Shown: one piece after another, positions 7,700 through 15,362 of the stretch
How positions within the stretch are numbered: the stretch's first letter is position 1
How the letters are laid out: each line of letters begins with the position of its first letter
The notes under the pieces: generated by a model
Database searches by the model: none
Told to the model about the DNA's origin: nothing
The model's input: only the letters and a program-made list of their open reading frames with translations
Position numbers and translations under genes: made by a program
Assembly (NCBI RefSeq): GCF_046156175.1
Contig: NZ_JAYLVL010000001.1
Coordinates: 682,001 to 746,000 of the forward strand
Length of the DNA stretch: 64,000 nucleotides
Direction of reading: 5' to 3'
Source of the DNA: Lacisediminihabitans sp046156175
GTDB taxonomy: Bacteria > Actinomycetota > Actinomycetes > Actinomycetales > Microbacteriaceae

Positions 7700-9788
7700 T
7701 CTCCGTGGGTGTGCCGGGGTCCGTCGATGATGTGTGCTTGTGCGCACGACGGTGCGACGGCCACCAGAAGAAGTCCTTCGTGATGAACACCATCGCTGGC
7801 ACGAGCACGGTGCGGATCACCAGGGTGTCGAAGAGCACCCCGATGCAGACGATCACGCCGATCTGGGTGAGCGCCACCACAGGCAGTACCCCCAGCACCG
7901 CGAACACCGCCGCGAGGAGGATGCCGGCGCTCGTGATCACCGCACCCGTCGATGACAGCGCTCGGATCATCCCCTCCGAGGTGCCGTGCAGTTCTCGTTC
8001 CTCCCGCGCCCTGGTGGTGAGGAAGATGTTGTAGTCCACGCCGAGGGCCACCAGGAACAGGAAGGCGAACAGGATCACATTGGTGTTGAAGGCGGGGAAG
8101 CCGAGCAGGTGGGTGAAGATCCAGTTCGCCGCGCCGAGGCTCGCGAAGAAGGTCGCGAGCACGCTCGCGATCAGGAGCACGGGGGCGATGAGCGACCGAA
8201 GCAGGATGGCGAGGATGGCGAACACGATCGCCAGGATGATCGGGATGATGAGGTCCTGGTCGCGCTGCGAGGTCGTGAGGCTGTCGAGGGCCGTCGCATC
8301 CCGCCCGCCGACGATCGTCGTTCCGACCGCGCCGGACTGGTCGGCGTAGGCCGACCGGAGCTTGGTGATCGTGCTGAAAGCCGCGTCACTCCCGGGAGCG
8401 CTGGTGAGGGACACGTTGAGCTGGGTCAGCCCGTTGGCGCTCTCCCCCGGGGTGACGGAGTCGACGCCGGAGACGCCCTTCGCGATCGAGGTGGCATCTG
8501 CCGCGGCATCCTCGGGGGCGAGTACTGTCGTCTGGCTGGTGAGACCGGCAGAGAAGGACTTGTCGACGATCTTCTGGGCGACCACCGACTCCGGGTTGCC
8601 GAGCAGCTGCTCGGTCTGCGACAAACCGACGGAGAAGCCGGACAGCCCGAGGGTCAACACCCCCACGACGGCCACGGAGAGCACCGTGATGATCACCGGG
8701 CGGTGCGAGACTCCGCGGCCCAGTCGGGTCCAGAAGCCGTCCTTCACCACAGCGGATGCCTCGCGCACGCGCGGCACGAAGGGCCAGAACAGTCCGCGGC
8801 CGCACACCACGAGCGCTGCGGGAAGCACGATGAGGGCGAAGAGGATGGCCACGACCACACCGATGGCACAGGCGAAGCCGAGGGCGCGGTTGCCGGCAAG
8901 CTCCGCGAAGAGCAGAGTGATGAGGCTCAGCGCCACGGTGCCGCCGCTGGCCGCGATCGCCGGTCCCGCGCTCTTCACCGCGGTGAGCATCGCGACCGAG
9001 CGGTCCTCGATCTTCAGCAGCTCCTCCCGATAGCGTGCGACGAGCAGGAGGGCGTAGTTCGTGCCCGCGCCGAAGACCAGCACTGAGAGGATGCCGCTGA
9101 CCGACGCATCCAGCGTGATACCGAATGGCTTGGCCAGAGCGGTGACGACGGCTCCGGCGAGACCGTCCGCCGTGCCGACGACGGCGAGCGGCACGATCCA
9201 GAGCACGGGGCTGCGGTAGGTGACGATGAGCAAGACGGCGACGACGATCACCGTGACGAGGAGGAGTTTGAAGTCGGCGCCGGCGAAGGCGTTGGTGATG
9301 TCGGCCTGGAATCCGACGCCTCCGGTGAGGTAGCTGTCGAGTCCGGTCGGCAGGTTCTTCGCCGCGGCGGTCCGCAGCGAGTCGGCGGTGCCCGCGACAT
9401 CCTTGTCGACGGCCTTCACACTGAGGGGCACGACCGAGATGGCCGCCTTGCCGTCATCGCTGAATTGCGGGGCGGTGGCGCGGGGAGCGGTCGAGAGCTC
9501 GCCGAGGGCGGCAGCGCGGCTGGCGATCGCGCCACGATCGGCGGCAGTGAGGGTCGAGTCGCCCCGGCTCCAGACGAGAATCGCGGCGGTCTGCTCCGCG
9601 GAAGGGAATTTGGCCAGCGCCGCATCGACCTGGGCGGCCTGGCTGCTCGAGGGGAGCCCGGTGCTGGGGAAGCTGTCGCCGGAGTTCTTCGGAAGGAGCG
9701 AGAAGAGCAGCCCGACAGCCACGATGGTGCCGACGAGCACGATCCATGCCGTCCGTCGGCCGCTGATGAAACGCCAGATCGCGGTCAC
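7674..9788 (-). CDS. MMPL-family RND-type exporter
   Basis: A 704-residue inner-membrane transporter with two repeats of the RND/MMPL fold: one membrane helix (about residues 13-31), a periplasmic domain, a block of five to six helices (about 170-325), a second helix, a second external domain (about 390-500), and a last block of helices (about 515-670) containing FLVALGVDYNIFL. MMPL proteins export lipids, siderophores or drugs using the proton gradient. The GTG start follows GGAGGAA. The gene is divergent from a MarR regulator 53 bases away, with an inverted repeat between them. That arrangement suggests an inducible efflux system; the exported compound is unknown. Confidence 0.93.
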   Translation of the reverse strand: MTAIWRFISGRRTAWIVLVGTIVAVGLLFSLLPKNSGDSFPSTGLPSSSQAAQVDAALAKFPSAEQTAAILVWSRGDSTLTAADRGAIASRAAALGELSTAPRATAPQFSDDGKAAISVVPLSVKAVDKDVAGTADSLRTAAAKNLPTGLDSYLTGGVGFQADITNAFAGADFKLLLVTVIVVAVLLIVTYRSPVLWIVPLAVVGTADGLAGAVVTALAKPFGITLDASVSGILSVLVFGAGTNYALLLVARYREELLKIEDRSVAMLTAVKSAGPAIAASGGTVALSLITLLFAELAGNRALGFACAIGVVVAILFALIVLPAALVVCGRGLFWPFVPRVREASAVVKDGFWTRLGRGVSHRPVIITVLSVAVVGVLTLGLSGFSVGLSQTEQLLGNPESVVAQKIVDKSFSAGLTSQTTVLAPEDAAADATSIAKGVSGVDSVTPGESANGLTQLNVSLTSAPGSDAAFSTITKLRSAYADQSGAVGTTIVGGRDATALDSLTTSQRDQDLIIPIILAIVFAILAILLRSLIAPVLLIASVLATFFASLGAANWIFTHLLGFPAFNTNVILFAFLFLVALGVDYNIFLTTRAREERELHGTSEGMIRALSSTGAVITSAGILLAAVFAVLGVLPVVALTQIGVIVCIGVLFDTLVIRTVLVPAMVFITKDFFWWPSHRRAHKHTSSTDPGTPTETKVAAGQR

Positions 9789-9805
9789 GATTCCTCCACA
9801 TCGAT

Positions 9806-9830
9806 TGGTAGCTAGTTTATTTAGCTATCA
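9806..9830. promoter_or_regulatory. Probable MarR operator between exporter and regulator
   Basis: Inverted repeat TGGTAGCTA-GTTTATT-TAGCTATCA: 9-base arms with one mismatch and a 7-base spacer, centred at 9818. It sits in the 53-base AT-rich gap between the divergent MMPL and MarR genes, and its size fits a MarR dimer site. Confidence 0.65.
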
Positions 9831-9841
9831 CATCGTTTAGC

Positions 9842-10357
9842 ATGTCTGTTATGGAAGATTCGCGCAAGTCGAGGGTGCCGATCGCGCCGGAGCTTTCCGA
9901 AGACGTCAGTGCTCAAGCCGTGACGCCCCAGGTCATCGCGGAGCAGCTTCGCGAGATCTCCGCCCTCTCGACCCGATTTCAAAAGCACGTCGGCCACTCG
10001 TTGTCCGTCAACGACACCGACCTGTCGGCGATGGAACACCTGATGACGAGCGGACCGCTCACCCCAACGGACCTATCCCATCGCCTCGGCATCTCGACCG
10101 CGGCCACCACGGTCATGGTCGACCGGCTCACCGCTCTCGGTCATGTGCATCGCGAACCGCACGCCCACGACCGGCGAAAGGTCGTCGTGGTGCCGACGCC
10201 GGCATCGGTTCAGGAGGCCTTCGCGACGCTCGAGCCCATGATCGCGGGGGTGACGCGGGTGACCGCCGCCCTCCCCGCGGAGGAGAGCGCAGTGGTGACC
10301 AGATTCCTCTCCGAGGTCATCGGAGTGTTCCGGGGGGCGATCCCCGCGGCCGACTGA
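9842..10357 (+). CDS. MarR-family transcriptional regulator
   Basis: A 171-residue winged-helix regulator. The wHTH lies at about residues 55-120: LTPTDLSHRLGISTAATTVM is the recognition region, followed by the wing DRRKVVVVPT. Terminal helices form the dimer interface. MarR proteins usually repress a neighbouring efflux gene and release DNA on binding a ligand; here the neighbour is the divergent MMPL exporter. No Shine-Dalgarno sequence is seen before the ATG at 9842 or the second ATG at 9851, so the exact start is uncertain by three codons. Confidence 0.9.
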   Translation: MSVMEDSRKSRVPIAPELSEDVSAQAVTPQVIAEQLREISALSTRFQKHVGHSLSVNDTDLSAMEHLMTSGPLTPTDLSHRLGISTAATTVMVDRLTALGHVHREPHAHDRRKVVVVPTPASVQEAFATLEPMIAGVTRVTAALPAEESAVVTRFLSEVIGVFRGAIPAAD

Positions 10358-10364
10358 GTCGTAC

Positions 10365-10622
10365 TCAGACCGCTTTCGCCAGGGCGACGAGCACCTGGTC
10401 GAGGCTGGGGGCGCCCTCGGCGCGGAAGACCTCCGCGCCATCCGCGAGCACGATCACCGTCGGAGTCGAGCGGATGCCCGCCCGCTCCGCCTCGTCGCCG
10501 TGAGCGGCGACATCAAGTTCAGCGATCTTCAGCGCGGGAACGAGCTTCGACGCCTGGTCGAGCACGGCCCTGGTCTGGATGCACGGATCGCAGAAGGCCG
10601 AAGAGAAGAAGAGAAGCTGCAC
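10365..10622 (-). CDS. Small thioredoxin-family protein
   Basis: An 85-residue thioredoxin fold with the active site CDPC at residues 11-14 (FFSSAFCDPCIQTRAVLD) and the cis-proline in GIRSTPTVIVL (about residue 55). It lacks a signal peptide, so it should act in the cytoplasm. It is shorter than classical thioredoxin (about 105 residues), missing the first strand and helix. The start is a GTG 12 bases after the stop of the preceding gene, suggesting co-transcription; no own ribosome binding site is evident. The redox partner is unknown. Confidence 0.85.
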   Translation of the reverse strand: MQLLFFSSAFCDPCIQTRAVLDQASKLVPALKIAELDVAAHGDEAERAGIRSTPTVIVLADGAEVFRAEGAPSLDQVLVALAKAV

Positions 10623-10634
10623 GGCGCGAATCGG

Positions 10635-10913
10635 CTACTGGCGGTCGCCGCGGTCCTCCGGAGCATCGAAGGGCTCGCTGTCCTTCGCGTCGAAGGTGTA
10701 GTTCACGTGATACGTGCCACCGACCTCGGTGAAGTCGACCAGGGTGTAGTCCGTGAGGGTCTCTTTGCCTCCGACAGCGGTGAGCACCGTGATCTCGGTG
10801 TCGAAGCCCCCGTCGGTGGAGATACGGGTGTCGGTGCGCCCGTCATTGGGACCGCCCGAGTAGATGGCGATGTATTCGTCGCCGTGGGAAAGGGTCGGTT
10901 GCGCGTCAGTCAT
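10635..10913 (-). CDS. Conserved-type hypothetical protein (92 aa)
   Basis: A 92-residue acidic soluble protein, MTDAQPTLSHGDEYIAIYSG at the start and PEDRGDRQ at the end. Alternating hydrophobic and polar residues in the middle suggest a beta-rich fold; there is no membrane segment. It lies 12 bases upstream of the small thioredoxin gene and is probably in one transcript with it. I do not recognise the family. Upstream, TACTAATGG may be the promoter -10; no good Shine-Dalgarno is present. Confidence 0.65.
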   Translation of the reverse strand: MTDAQPTLSHGDEYIAIYSGGPNDGRTDTRISTDGGFDTEITVLTAVGGKETLTDYTLVDFTEVGGTYHVNYTFDAKDSEPFDAPEDRGDRQ

Positions 10914-10944
10914 GCTCCATTAGTACCACGACCGGGTGGCAACC

Positions 10945-11154
10945 TCAGAAGAAGGAGACGATCGCGGCCACGGCCGAGGCCGCCGCGATCAGGTAGGCGA
11001 TGCCCACGATCACCCGATGCACGCGGAGAAACCGAGTTGCCGCGCCCGAAACGTCCCGTGCCCGGCTGTCTTTCGCCACCCGCCGGTAGAAGGTGGGCCA
11101 GACGATCACGGCGAAGGCGGCGTTGACGAGGAGCAGGATGGCGAGGAGGGTCAC
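10945..11154 (-). CDS. Small membrane protein, SCO4848 type (69 aa)
   Basis: A 69-residue protein with two membrane helices (about residues 2-18 and 47-67) separated by a basic loop (WPTFYRRVAKDSRARD). It resembles the SCO4848-type actinobacterial membrane proteins, which have no known function. A longer open frame continues upstream but runs into tandem-repeat DNA. The GTG at 11154 is chosen because TAGGCT ends 7 bases before it, matching the leaderless pattern of this window, and because the family begins with the hydrophobic helix. Confidence 0.75.
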   Translation of the reverse strand: MTLLAILLLVNAAFAVIVWPTFYRRVAKDSRARDVSGAATRFLRVHRVIVGIAYLIAAASAVAAIVSFF

Positions 11155-11161
11155 ACCCTCC

Positions 11162-11167
11162 AGCCTA
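11162..11167 (-). promoter_or_regulatory. -10 box of the SCO4848-type gene
   Basis: TAGGCT on the minus strand, 7 bases before the GTG start at 11154; it supports the short gene model. Confidence 0.5.
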
Positions 11168-11320
11168 GGGTCGTGACGGATGCCGGTCCGCAGGCCCGAG
11201 AGCGGACATCCTCGCGGGCCGCGGTGTGTCGCGGGCCTCAGGCGGCGCGTCGCGCGGGATCTCCGCTCTCGGACGCAGGGAAGCGCGGCAGCCCCGGCAC
11301 GTCCGCTCCACCCGCACACG

Positions 11321-11421
11321 CCGCACCCGCGCACAGCGCACCCCAACGCAGCGCACCCGCGCACAGCGCACCCCAACGCAGCGCACCCGCGCACCGCGCA
11401 CCCCAACACAGCGTACCCGCG
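11321..11421. repeat. 30-bp tandem repeat, 3.3 copies
   Basis: Units at 11321-11350, 11351-11380 and 11381-11410, then a partial copy. The unit ends GCACAGCGCACCCCAACGCA. It is C-rich on the plus strand and G-rich on the other. The first two units differ by one base, so duplication is recent. It lies in a non-coding gap. Confidence 0.92.
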
Positions 11422-11430
11422 CCCTCAGCC

Positions 11431-11472
11431 GGCTCACGGCTCACGGCTCACGGCTCACGGCTCACGGCTCAC
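11431..11472. repeat. 7-bp tandem repeat GGCTCAC, six perfect copies
   Basis: Six uninterrupted copies of GGCTCAC, ten bases after the 30-bp repeat and just before the MarR promoter. A heptamer array of this kind is prone to slippage and may change length between isolates. Confidence 0.93.
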
Positions 11473-11481
11473 GGCCGCACA

Positions 11482-11511
11482 TAGACAAACTATATAGTTT
11501 TGCTATATAGT
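11482..11511 (+). promoter_or_regulatory. Promoter and double operator of the second MarR operon
   Basis: A -35-like TAGACA (11482-11487) and a -10 TATAGT (11506-11511) are 18 bases apart, and the ATG follows the -10 after 6 bases. The perfect palindrome AAACTATATAGTTT (11487-11500) lies between the boxes. A second CTATATAG (11503-11510), 13 bases further on, overlaps the -10. Occupancy by MarR would block polymerase, which fits autorepression. Confidence 0.7.
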
Positions 11512-11517
11512 TTTTCT

Positions 11518-11955
11518 ATGCCTGAAAGAGAACGTCCCCTCGTCGAGAAACTGATCGTCGAGGCCAACCGCCTCACCAGGGTTGCCGCACAGGCGACGGG
11601 GAGCACCACTCCCGCCGCCGTGTGGCGCACCCTGTCGATCCTCGCCAGCGACGGCTCGTACCGCATCGGCGATCTCGCCAAGGCCAGCCGCGTCACCCAG
11701 CCGACCATGACCAAACTCGTCCAGAACCTCGCGGAGGACGAGCTGATCTACCGGATCGCAGATGTCGCGGACTCACGCGCGTGGCTGATCGCCATCACCG
11801 AGAAGGGCACGAACGCCCTCGCCGCCTGGCGCATCGAACTCGGCACAGCCCTCCAGCCGATGTTCGCGGACCTGAGCGCCGACGAGACAGACACCCTCGA
11901 ACGCGCCGTCACCATCCTCGAATCCCTCACCAACCCCGTACGAAAGGGGGCCTGA
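11518..11955 (+). CDS. MarR-family transcriptional regulator
   Basis: A 145-residue regulator with wHTH at about residues 30-95: YRIGDLAKASRVTQPTMTKL is the recognition part, followed by a wing containing DSRAWLIAIT. The ATG at 11518 is preferred over an upstream in-frame TTG at 11500, because TATAGT ends 6 bases before the ATG (leaderless) and the TTG lies inside the operator. It is followed after one base by an MFS exporter, so it most likely represses its own two-gene operon and responds to an exported compound. Confidence 0.9.
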   Translation: MPERERPLVEKLIVEANRLTRVAAQATGSTTPAAVWRTLSILASDGSYRIGDLAKASRVTQPTMTKLVQNLAEDELIYRIADVADSRAWLIAITEKGTNALAAWRIELGTALQPMFADLSADETDTLERAVTILESLTNPVRKGA

Positions 11956-11956
11956 C

Positions 11957-13204
11957 ATGGTCCACGAACAATCCTCCGGAACGAGCATCCTGAAGCAGCC
12001 AAAGGAGGTGTGGGCCGTCGCCTTCGCCTGTGTCGTCGCCTTCATGGGTATCGGCCTCGTCGATCCGATCCTCCCGGCGATCGCCCACGAGCTGTCGGCG
12101 ACCGCGGCCCAGACCGAACTCCTCTTCACCAGCTACCTGCTGATCACCGGCGTGATGATGTTCTTCACCAGCTGGATCTCCAGCCGCATCGGCGCCAAGA
12201 AGACGCTCATGATCGGTCTGGCCTTCATCGTCGTGTTCGCGCTGCTCGCCGCACTCAGCGGCAGCGTCGAGGCCGTGATCGGCTTCCGCGCCGGCTGGGG
12301 TCTCGGTAACGCCCTCTTCATCTCGACGGCGCTCGCGACCATCGTCGGCGCCGCGAGCGGCGGCACGTCATCGGCGATCATCCTCTACGAAGCCGCACTC
12401 GGCCTCGGCATCGCGATCGGTCCCCTCCTCGGCGGTCTGCTCGGCAGCGTGAGCTGGCGCGGACCGTTCTTCGGTACCGCGGCACTCATGGCGATCGCCT
12501 TCGTCGCGATCGTCGTGCTGCTCGGCAAGGAAGACAGGTCCGCCCGGGTGGCCACGAAGCTTTCGGCCCCGTTCTGGGCGCTGGGGAACCCCGCCCTCGC
12601 GATACTCGCCGGTGCCGCGCTGTTCTACAACATCGGATTCTTCACGCTGCTGGCCTGGACCCCCTTCGCGCTCGAGCTGCCCAAGGAGAGCGCCGCCCTC
12701 CAGCTCGGCCTCATCTTCTTCGGCTGGGGACTCTGTGTCGCCATCGCGTCGGTGTGGATCGCACCCTTGCTCACGGCCCGGATGAAGCGCACCACCGCAC
12801 TCACGCTCGTCCTTCCCCTGCTCACCCTCGACCTCGTGGCGGCGGGCATCTTCGCGGGCAGCAAGCTCGGACTCATCGTCTGCGTCGTGCTCGGTGGGCT
12901 GCTGCTCGGCATCCTCAACACGGTGCTCACCGAATCCGTGATGGAGGCGACCGAATTGCCTCGCTCGGTGGCGTCATCCGCCTACTCCGGCGTGCGGTTC
13001 CTCGGAGGGGCCGCCGCTCCGCCGCTCGCCGCACAACTCGCGATCTGGTTCAGCCCCTCGGTGCCGTATTACGTCGCCGGTGCATCCGTGCTCATCGCCG
13101 CCATCCTGGTGCTCTCGGGGGTGCGCTTCCTCGGCCGCGTGAACAACGGCCCGGAATCGCTTCTCGCCGAGGCAGAATCGATCGGCGTCGGCGAACCCGC
13201 CTGA
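11957..13204 (+). CDS. MFS drug/metabolite exporter
   Basis: A 415-residue major facilitator with 12 predicted membrane helices. FMGIGLVDPILPAIAHELSA (about residues 29-48) begins the substrate path, and SSRIGAKKTLMIGL (about residues 74-87) is the motif A loop. It resembles the DHA1/Bcr type of proton-driven drug exporters. It is co-transcribed with the MarR gene before it (stop at 11955, start at 11957), with AAGGGGG as ribosome binding site. The hairpin after the stop probably ends the transcript. The substrate is unknown. Confidence 0.92.
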   Translation: MVHEQSSGTSILKQPKEVWAVAFACVVAFMGIGLVDPILPAIAHELSATAAQTELLFTSYLLITGVMMFFTSWISSRIGAKKTLMIGLAFIVVFALLAALSGSVEAVIGFRAGWGLGNALFISTALATIVGAASGGTSSAIILYEAALGLGIAIGPLLGGLLGSVSWRGPFFGTAALMAIAFVAIVVLLGKEDRSARVATKLSAPFWALGNPALAILAGAALFYNIGFFTLLAWTPFALELPKESAALQLGLIFFGWGLCVAIASVWIAPLLTARMKRTTALTLVLPLLTLDLVAAGIFAGSKLGLIVCVVLGGLLLGILNTVLTESVMEATELPRSVASSAYSGVRFLGGAAAPPLAAQLAIWFSPSVPYYVAGASVLIAAILVLSGVRFLGRVNNGPESLLAEAESIGVGEPA

Positions 13205-13218
13205 TCTCCCCCCCGCTG

Positions 13219-13253
13219 CCGATGCCGGCCCGGCCGCGAGCCGCCGGCATCGG
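13219..13253 (+). terminator. Hairpin after the MarR-MFS operon
   Basis: Perfect 11-bp stem CCGATGCCGGC / GCCGGCATCGG with a 13-base loop, 15 bases after the MFS stop. No U tract, which is common for actinobacterial terminators. Confidence 0.6.
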
Positions 13254-13263
13254 TACCCGACGA

Positions 13264-13269
13264 TAGAAT
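13264..13269 (+). promoter_or_regulatory. -10 box of orn (leaderless geometry)
   Basis: TAGAAT followed by TCACGG and the ATG at 13276; no Shine-Dalgarno sequence. Confidence 0.55.
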
Positions 13270-13275
13270 TCACGG

Positions 13276-13899
13276 ATGCCAGCAAACACCGACCGCCTCG
13301 TCTGGATCGATTGCGAAATGACCGGGCTCGACGTCACCATCGACGAGCTCGTGGAGGTCGCGGTGGTCATCACCGACTTCGACCTCAACATCATCGACCC
13401 CGGCTTCGAAATCGTGATCAAGCCCGACCAGGCCGCCTGGGACAACATGGGCGAGTTCGTGCGCGACATGCACACCAAGTCGGGCCTGATCGAGGCGATC
13501 CCCCACGGTGTGAGCCTCGCGGACGCCGAGTTCGCCGTGATCGAGTACATCCTGAAGTTCATCCCCGCGGAGCAGCACGCGCCGTTGGCCGGTAACACCA
13601 TCGGCACCGACCGCACCTTCCTCGCCAAGTACATGCCGCGCGTCGACAACCACCTCCACTACCGCAATGTGGATGTCTCGTCGATCAAGGAACTCTCCCG
13701 ACGCTGGTTCCCCCGCGTGTACTTCAACGCTCCGGCCAAAAACGGAGGGCACCGTGCACTCGCGGACATCCTCGAATCGATCCGCGAGCTCGACTATTAC
13801 CGCAAGGCCGTGTTCGTGGCCGAACCGGGACCCACCACCGACGACGTTCAGGCTGTTTCCGCAGCCGTCGTCGAGAAGTTCCTGCCGCACCTCTCCTAG
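13276..13899 (+). CDS. orn: Oligoribonuclease
   Basis: A 207-residue DEDDh 3'-5' exonuclease that degrades 2-5-nucleotide RNAs, including pGpG from cyclic-di-GMP turnover. The four acidic residues and the His are present: D and E in IDCEMTGLD (residues 11-19), D in NTIGTDRTF (about residue 116), and H and D in GGHRALAD (about residues 157-162). Length is slightly above the usual 180-200 because of a C-terminal tail. It is a soluble dimer, usually essential where present. It is read from its own leaderless-type promoter. Confidence 0.97.
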   Translation: MPANTDRLVWIDCEMTGLDVTIDELVEVAVVITDFDLNIIDPGFEIVIKPDQAAWDNMGEFVRDMHTKSGLIEAIPHGVSLADAEFAVIEYILKFIPAEQHAPLAGNTIGTDRTFLAKYMPRVDNHLHYRNVDVSSIKELSRRWFPRVYFNAPAKNGGHRALADILESIRELDYYRKAVFVAEPGPTTDDVQAVSAAVVEKFLPHLS

Positions 13900-14034
13900 C
13901 GTCAGACGAGTCGCAACGCCGCTCGAAGGGTCGACGTGGCCGGTCGGGGTGCCCTCTGGGCACCGCCGGGTGCCCGAAGCGCACCGGGTCGACCGCGCGC
14001 GGATGCCGCGGCAGCAAAACTTCTTCGGTTGTAA

Positions 14035-14040
14035 TAAGCT
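14035..14040 (+). promoter_or_regulatory. Candidate -10 box of tRNA-His
   Basis: TAAGCT within GTAATAAGCT, 43 bases before the tRNA 5' end; a start near 14047 would give a short leader. TAATAA at 14032 is an alternative. No clear -35. Confidence 0.35.
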
Positions 14041-14083
14041 TGTGGAGTTGTGTCGGTCGCGAATCATCGTGGACGGCACGCAT

Positions 14084-14157
14084 GGTGGTCGTAGCTCAGT
14101 TGGTAGAGCGCTGGCTTGTGGAGCCGGATGTCGCGGGTTCGAGCCCCGTCGGTCACC
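14084..14157 (+). tRNA. tRNA-His (anticodon GTG)
   Basis: Full cloverleaf: acceptor GTGGTCG/CGGTCAC, D arm GCTC-GAGC, anticodon stem CTGGC/GCCGG with loop TTGTGGA (anticodon 14118-14120) and T arm GCGGG/CCCGT. The extra G at position -1 (14084) opposite the C73 discriminator (14157) is the hallmark of tRNA-His. A strong terminator follows. Confidence 0.97.
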
Positions 14158-14196
14158 CAGGGAGTTGCACGGTGTGCAGCAGAACAATGTGTCAAG

Positions 14197-14228
14197 AGAA
14201 TGGCCCCGCGGAAACGCGGGGCCATTCT
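14197..14228 (+). terminator. Rho-independent-type terminator of tRNA-His
   Basis: A 14-bp perfect stem with GAAA tetraloop (14211-14214): arms GAATGGCCCCGCG and CGCGGGGCCATTC plus an outer A-T pair. It separates the tRNA from clpS. Confidence 0.9.
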
Positions 14229-14248
14229 GCATGTGTGAGGGTTGACCT

Positions 14249-14533
14249 ATGACCGATGTCCTCGAGCAGACCGAGCTGGTCGAGTCGACCGTTCTCGATT
14301 CGCCCTGGGTCACCATCGTCTGGAACGACCCGGTCAACCTCATGAACTACGTGTCCTGGGTGTTCCGCAGCTATTTCGGTTTCACGCGGGCCGAAGCGGA
14401 CCTGCGGATGCTGCAGGTGCACAACGACGGACGCGCGGTGGTCGCCACCGGCAGCCGCGAGGAGATGGAGCGCCACGTGGAAGCGATGCACGACTTCGGG
14501 CTGTGGGCCACCCTCGCCAAGGCGGACGAGTGA
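14249..14533 (+). CDS. clpS: ATP-dependent Clp protease adaptor ClpS
   Basis: A 94-residue adaptor that hands N-end-rule substrates to the ClpC/ClpA unfoldase. Core features are visible: WVTIVWNDPVNLMNYVSWVF (about residues 20-39), the VH motif around MLQVHNDGRAVVATG (about residues 58-72) and the final GLWATL strand. Length is typical. GAGGG precedes the ATG at 7-base spacing. It overlaps the next gene by 4 bases (GTGA), so the three genes from here are translationally coupled. Confidence 0.95.
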   Translation: MTDVLEQTELVESTVLDSPWVTIVWNDPVNLMNYVSWVFRSYFGFTRAEADLRMLQVHNDGRAVVATGSREEMERHVEAMHDFGLWATLAKADE

Positions 14534-15009
14534 AGGCCTTTCGCCGCTCCCGCCACCAGTTCGTCGCGGTCTTCGAACCGGTCGAGGCCGGCACACTCTC
14601 GCTCCTCGCCAGCCAGCTGTCCGAGCTGATCGACTCTCGTGCCGACCACGACGCCGACCCGGCATTGGAGCGACTGCTTCCGGACGCCTACCCGAACGAC
14701 GTGGAGGCATCCGCCGAATTCCGCCGGTTCACCGCCGACGACCTGGCCTCCCGAAAGAGTGCGAACGCGCATCGCATCGTCGCCGACCTCGCCACCGCAG
14801 CCCAGGCGAGCTCGCCGACCGCGGTGAAGGTCGATGAGCAGTCGGCCCAGGCCTGGGTGCGGTCGCTCACGGACATCCGACTCACGATCGCCGCGCGGTT
14901 GGGCATCGAGGCGGACGGCGATCTCGGGTCGGAGGATCCGGTGCTGCTCGATCTCTACGACTGGCTGGGCTTCGTGCAGGGATCTCTCGTCGACTGCCTG
15001 GACCACTGA
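14530..15009 (+). CDS. DUF2017 family protein
   Basis: A 159-residue soluble helical protein, starting VKAFRRSRHQFVAVFEPVEA. It belongs to the DUF2017 family, which in actinobacteria is nearly always found directly after clpS; that linkage suggests a role in regulated proteolysis, but no biochemical function is known. The GTG at 14530 overlaps the clpS stop; a longer open frame starting upstream would run through clpS and is rejected. The stop overlaps the next ATG by one base. Confidence 0.88.
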   Translation: MKAFRRSRHQFVAVFEPVEAGTLSLLASQLSELIDSRADHDADPALERLLPDAYPNDVEASAEFRRFTADDLASRKSANAHRIVADLATAAQASSPTAVKVDEQSAQAWVRSLTDIRLTIAARLGIEADGDLGSEDPVLLDLYDWLGFVQGSLVDCLDH

Positions 15010-15359
15010 TGCAGGCGCTGGGGTCGGAAGAGTTCGAGAGGCTGGTGGTCGATGAACTCGACCTGTTGCCGGACGAGATGGTCGACGGACTCGAGAATGT
15101 CGTCTTCGTGACAGAGGACCGCCCGGAGGACGGCTCGCTCGACCTCCTGGGACTCTACGACGGCGTCGACCTCACCCGACGCGGCAACTACGGTTTCGGG
15201 GAGCTGCCTGATCGCATCATCCTCTACCGGGAGCCGCTGCTCGCCGTCGCCGCAGATCTCGAGGAACTGAAGGACCAGATCCACGTGACCCTCGTGCACG
15301 AGATCGCGCACTACTACGGAATCGACGACGACGAGCTGCACGACCTCGGGTGGGGCTGA
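15009..15359 (+). CDS. Zincin-like metallopeptidase family protein
   Basis: A 116-residue small protein of the DUF1025/metallopeptidase type. The zinc-binding HEIAHYYG helix (HExxH, about residues 97-101) near the C-terminus is followed by the acidic DDDELHDLGWG, which can supply the third ligand. It lacks a signal peptide, so it is cytoplasmic. It is the third gene of the clpS cluster and overlaps the previous stop by one base. Proteolytic activity has not been shown for this family; association with ClpS suggests a role in protein turnover. Confidence 0.88.
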   Translation: MQALGSEEFERLVVDELDLLPDEMVDGLENVVFVTEDRPEDGSLDLLGLYDGVDLTRRGNYGFGELPDRIILYREPLLAVAADLEELKDQIHVTLVHEIAHYYGIDDDELHDLGWG

Positions 15360-15362
15360 GGG

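Noticed and set aside
10945..11409. 154-codon version of the SCO4848-type gene
   Set aside because: The first 85 codons are translated tandem-repeat DNA (Cys/Ala/Gly/Arg repeats); the family begins at the GTG at 11154, where a -10 box is correctly placed.
11321..11472. CRISPR array
   Set aside because: The repeats are directly adjacent without unique spacers and no cas genes are present.
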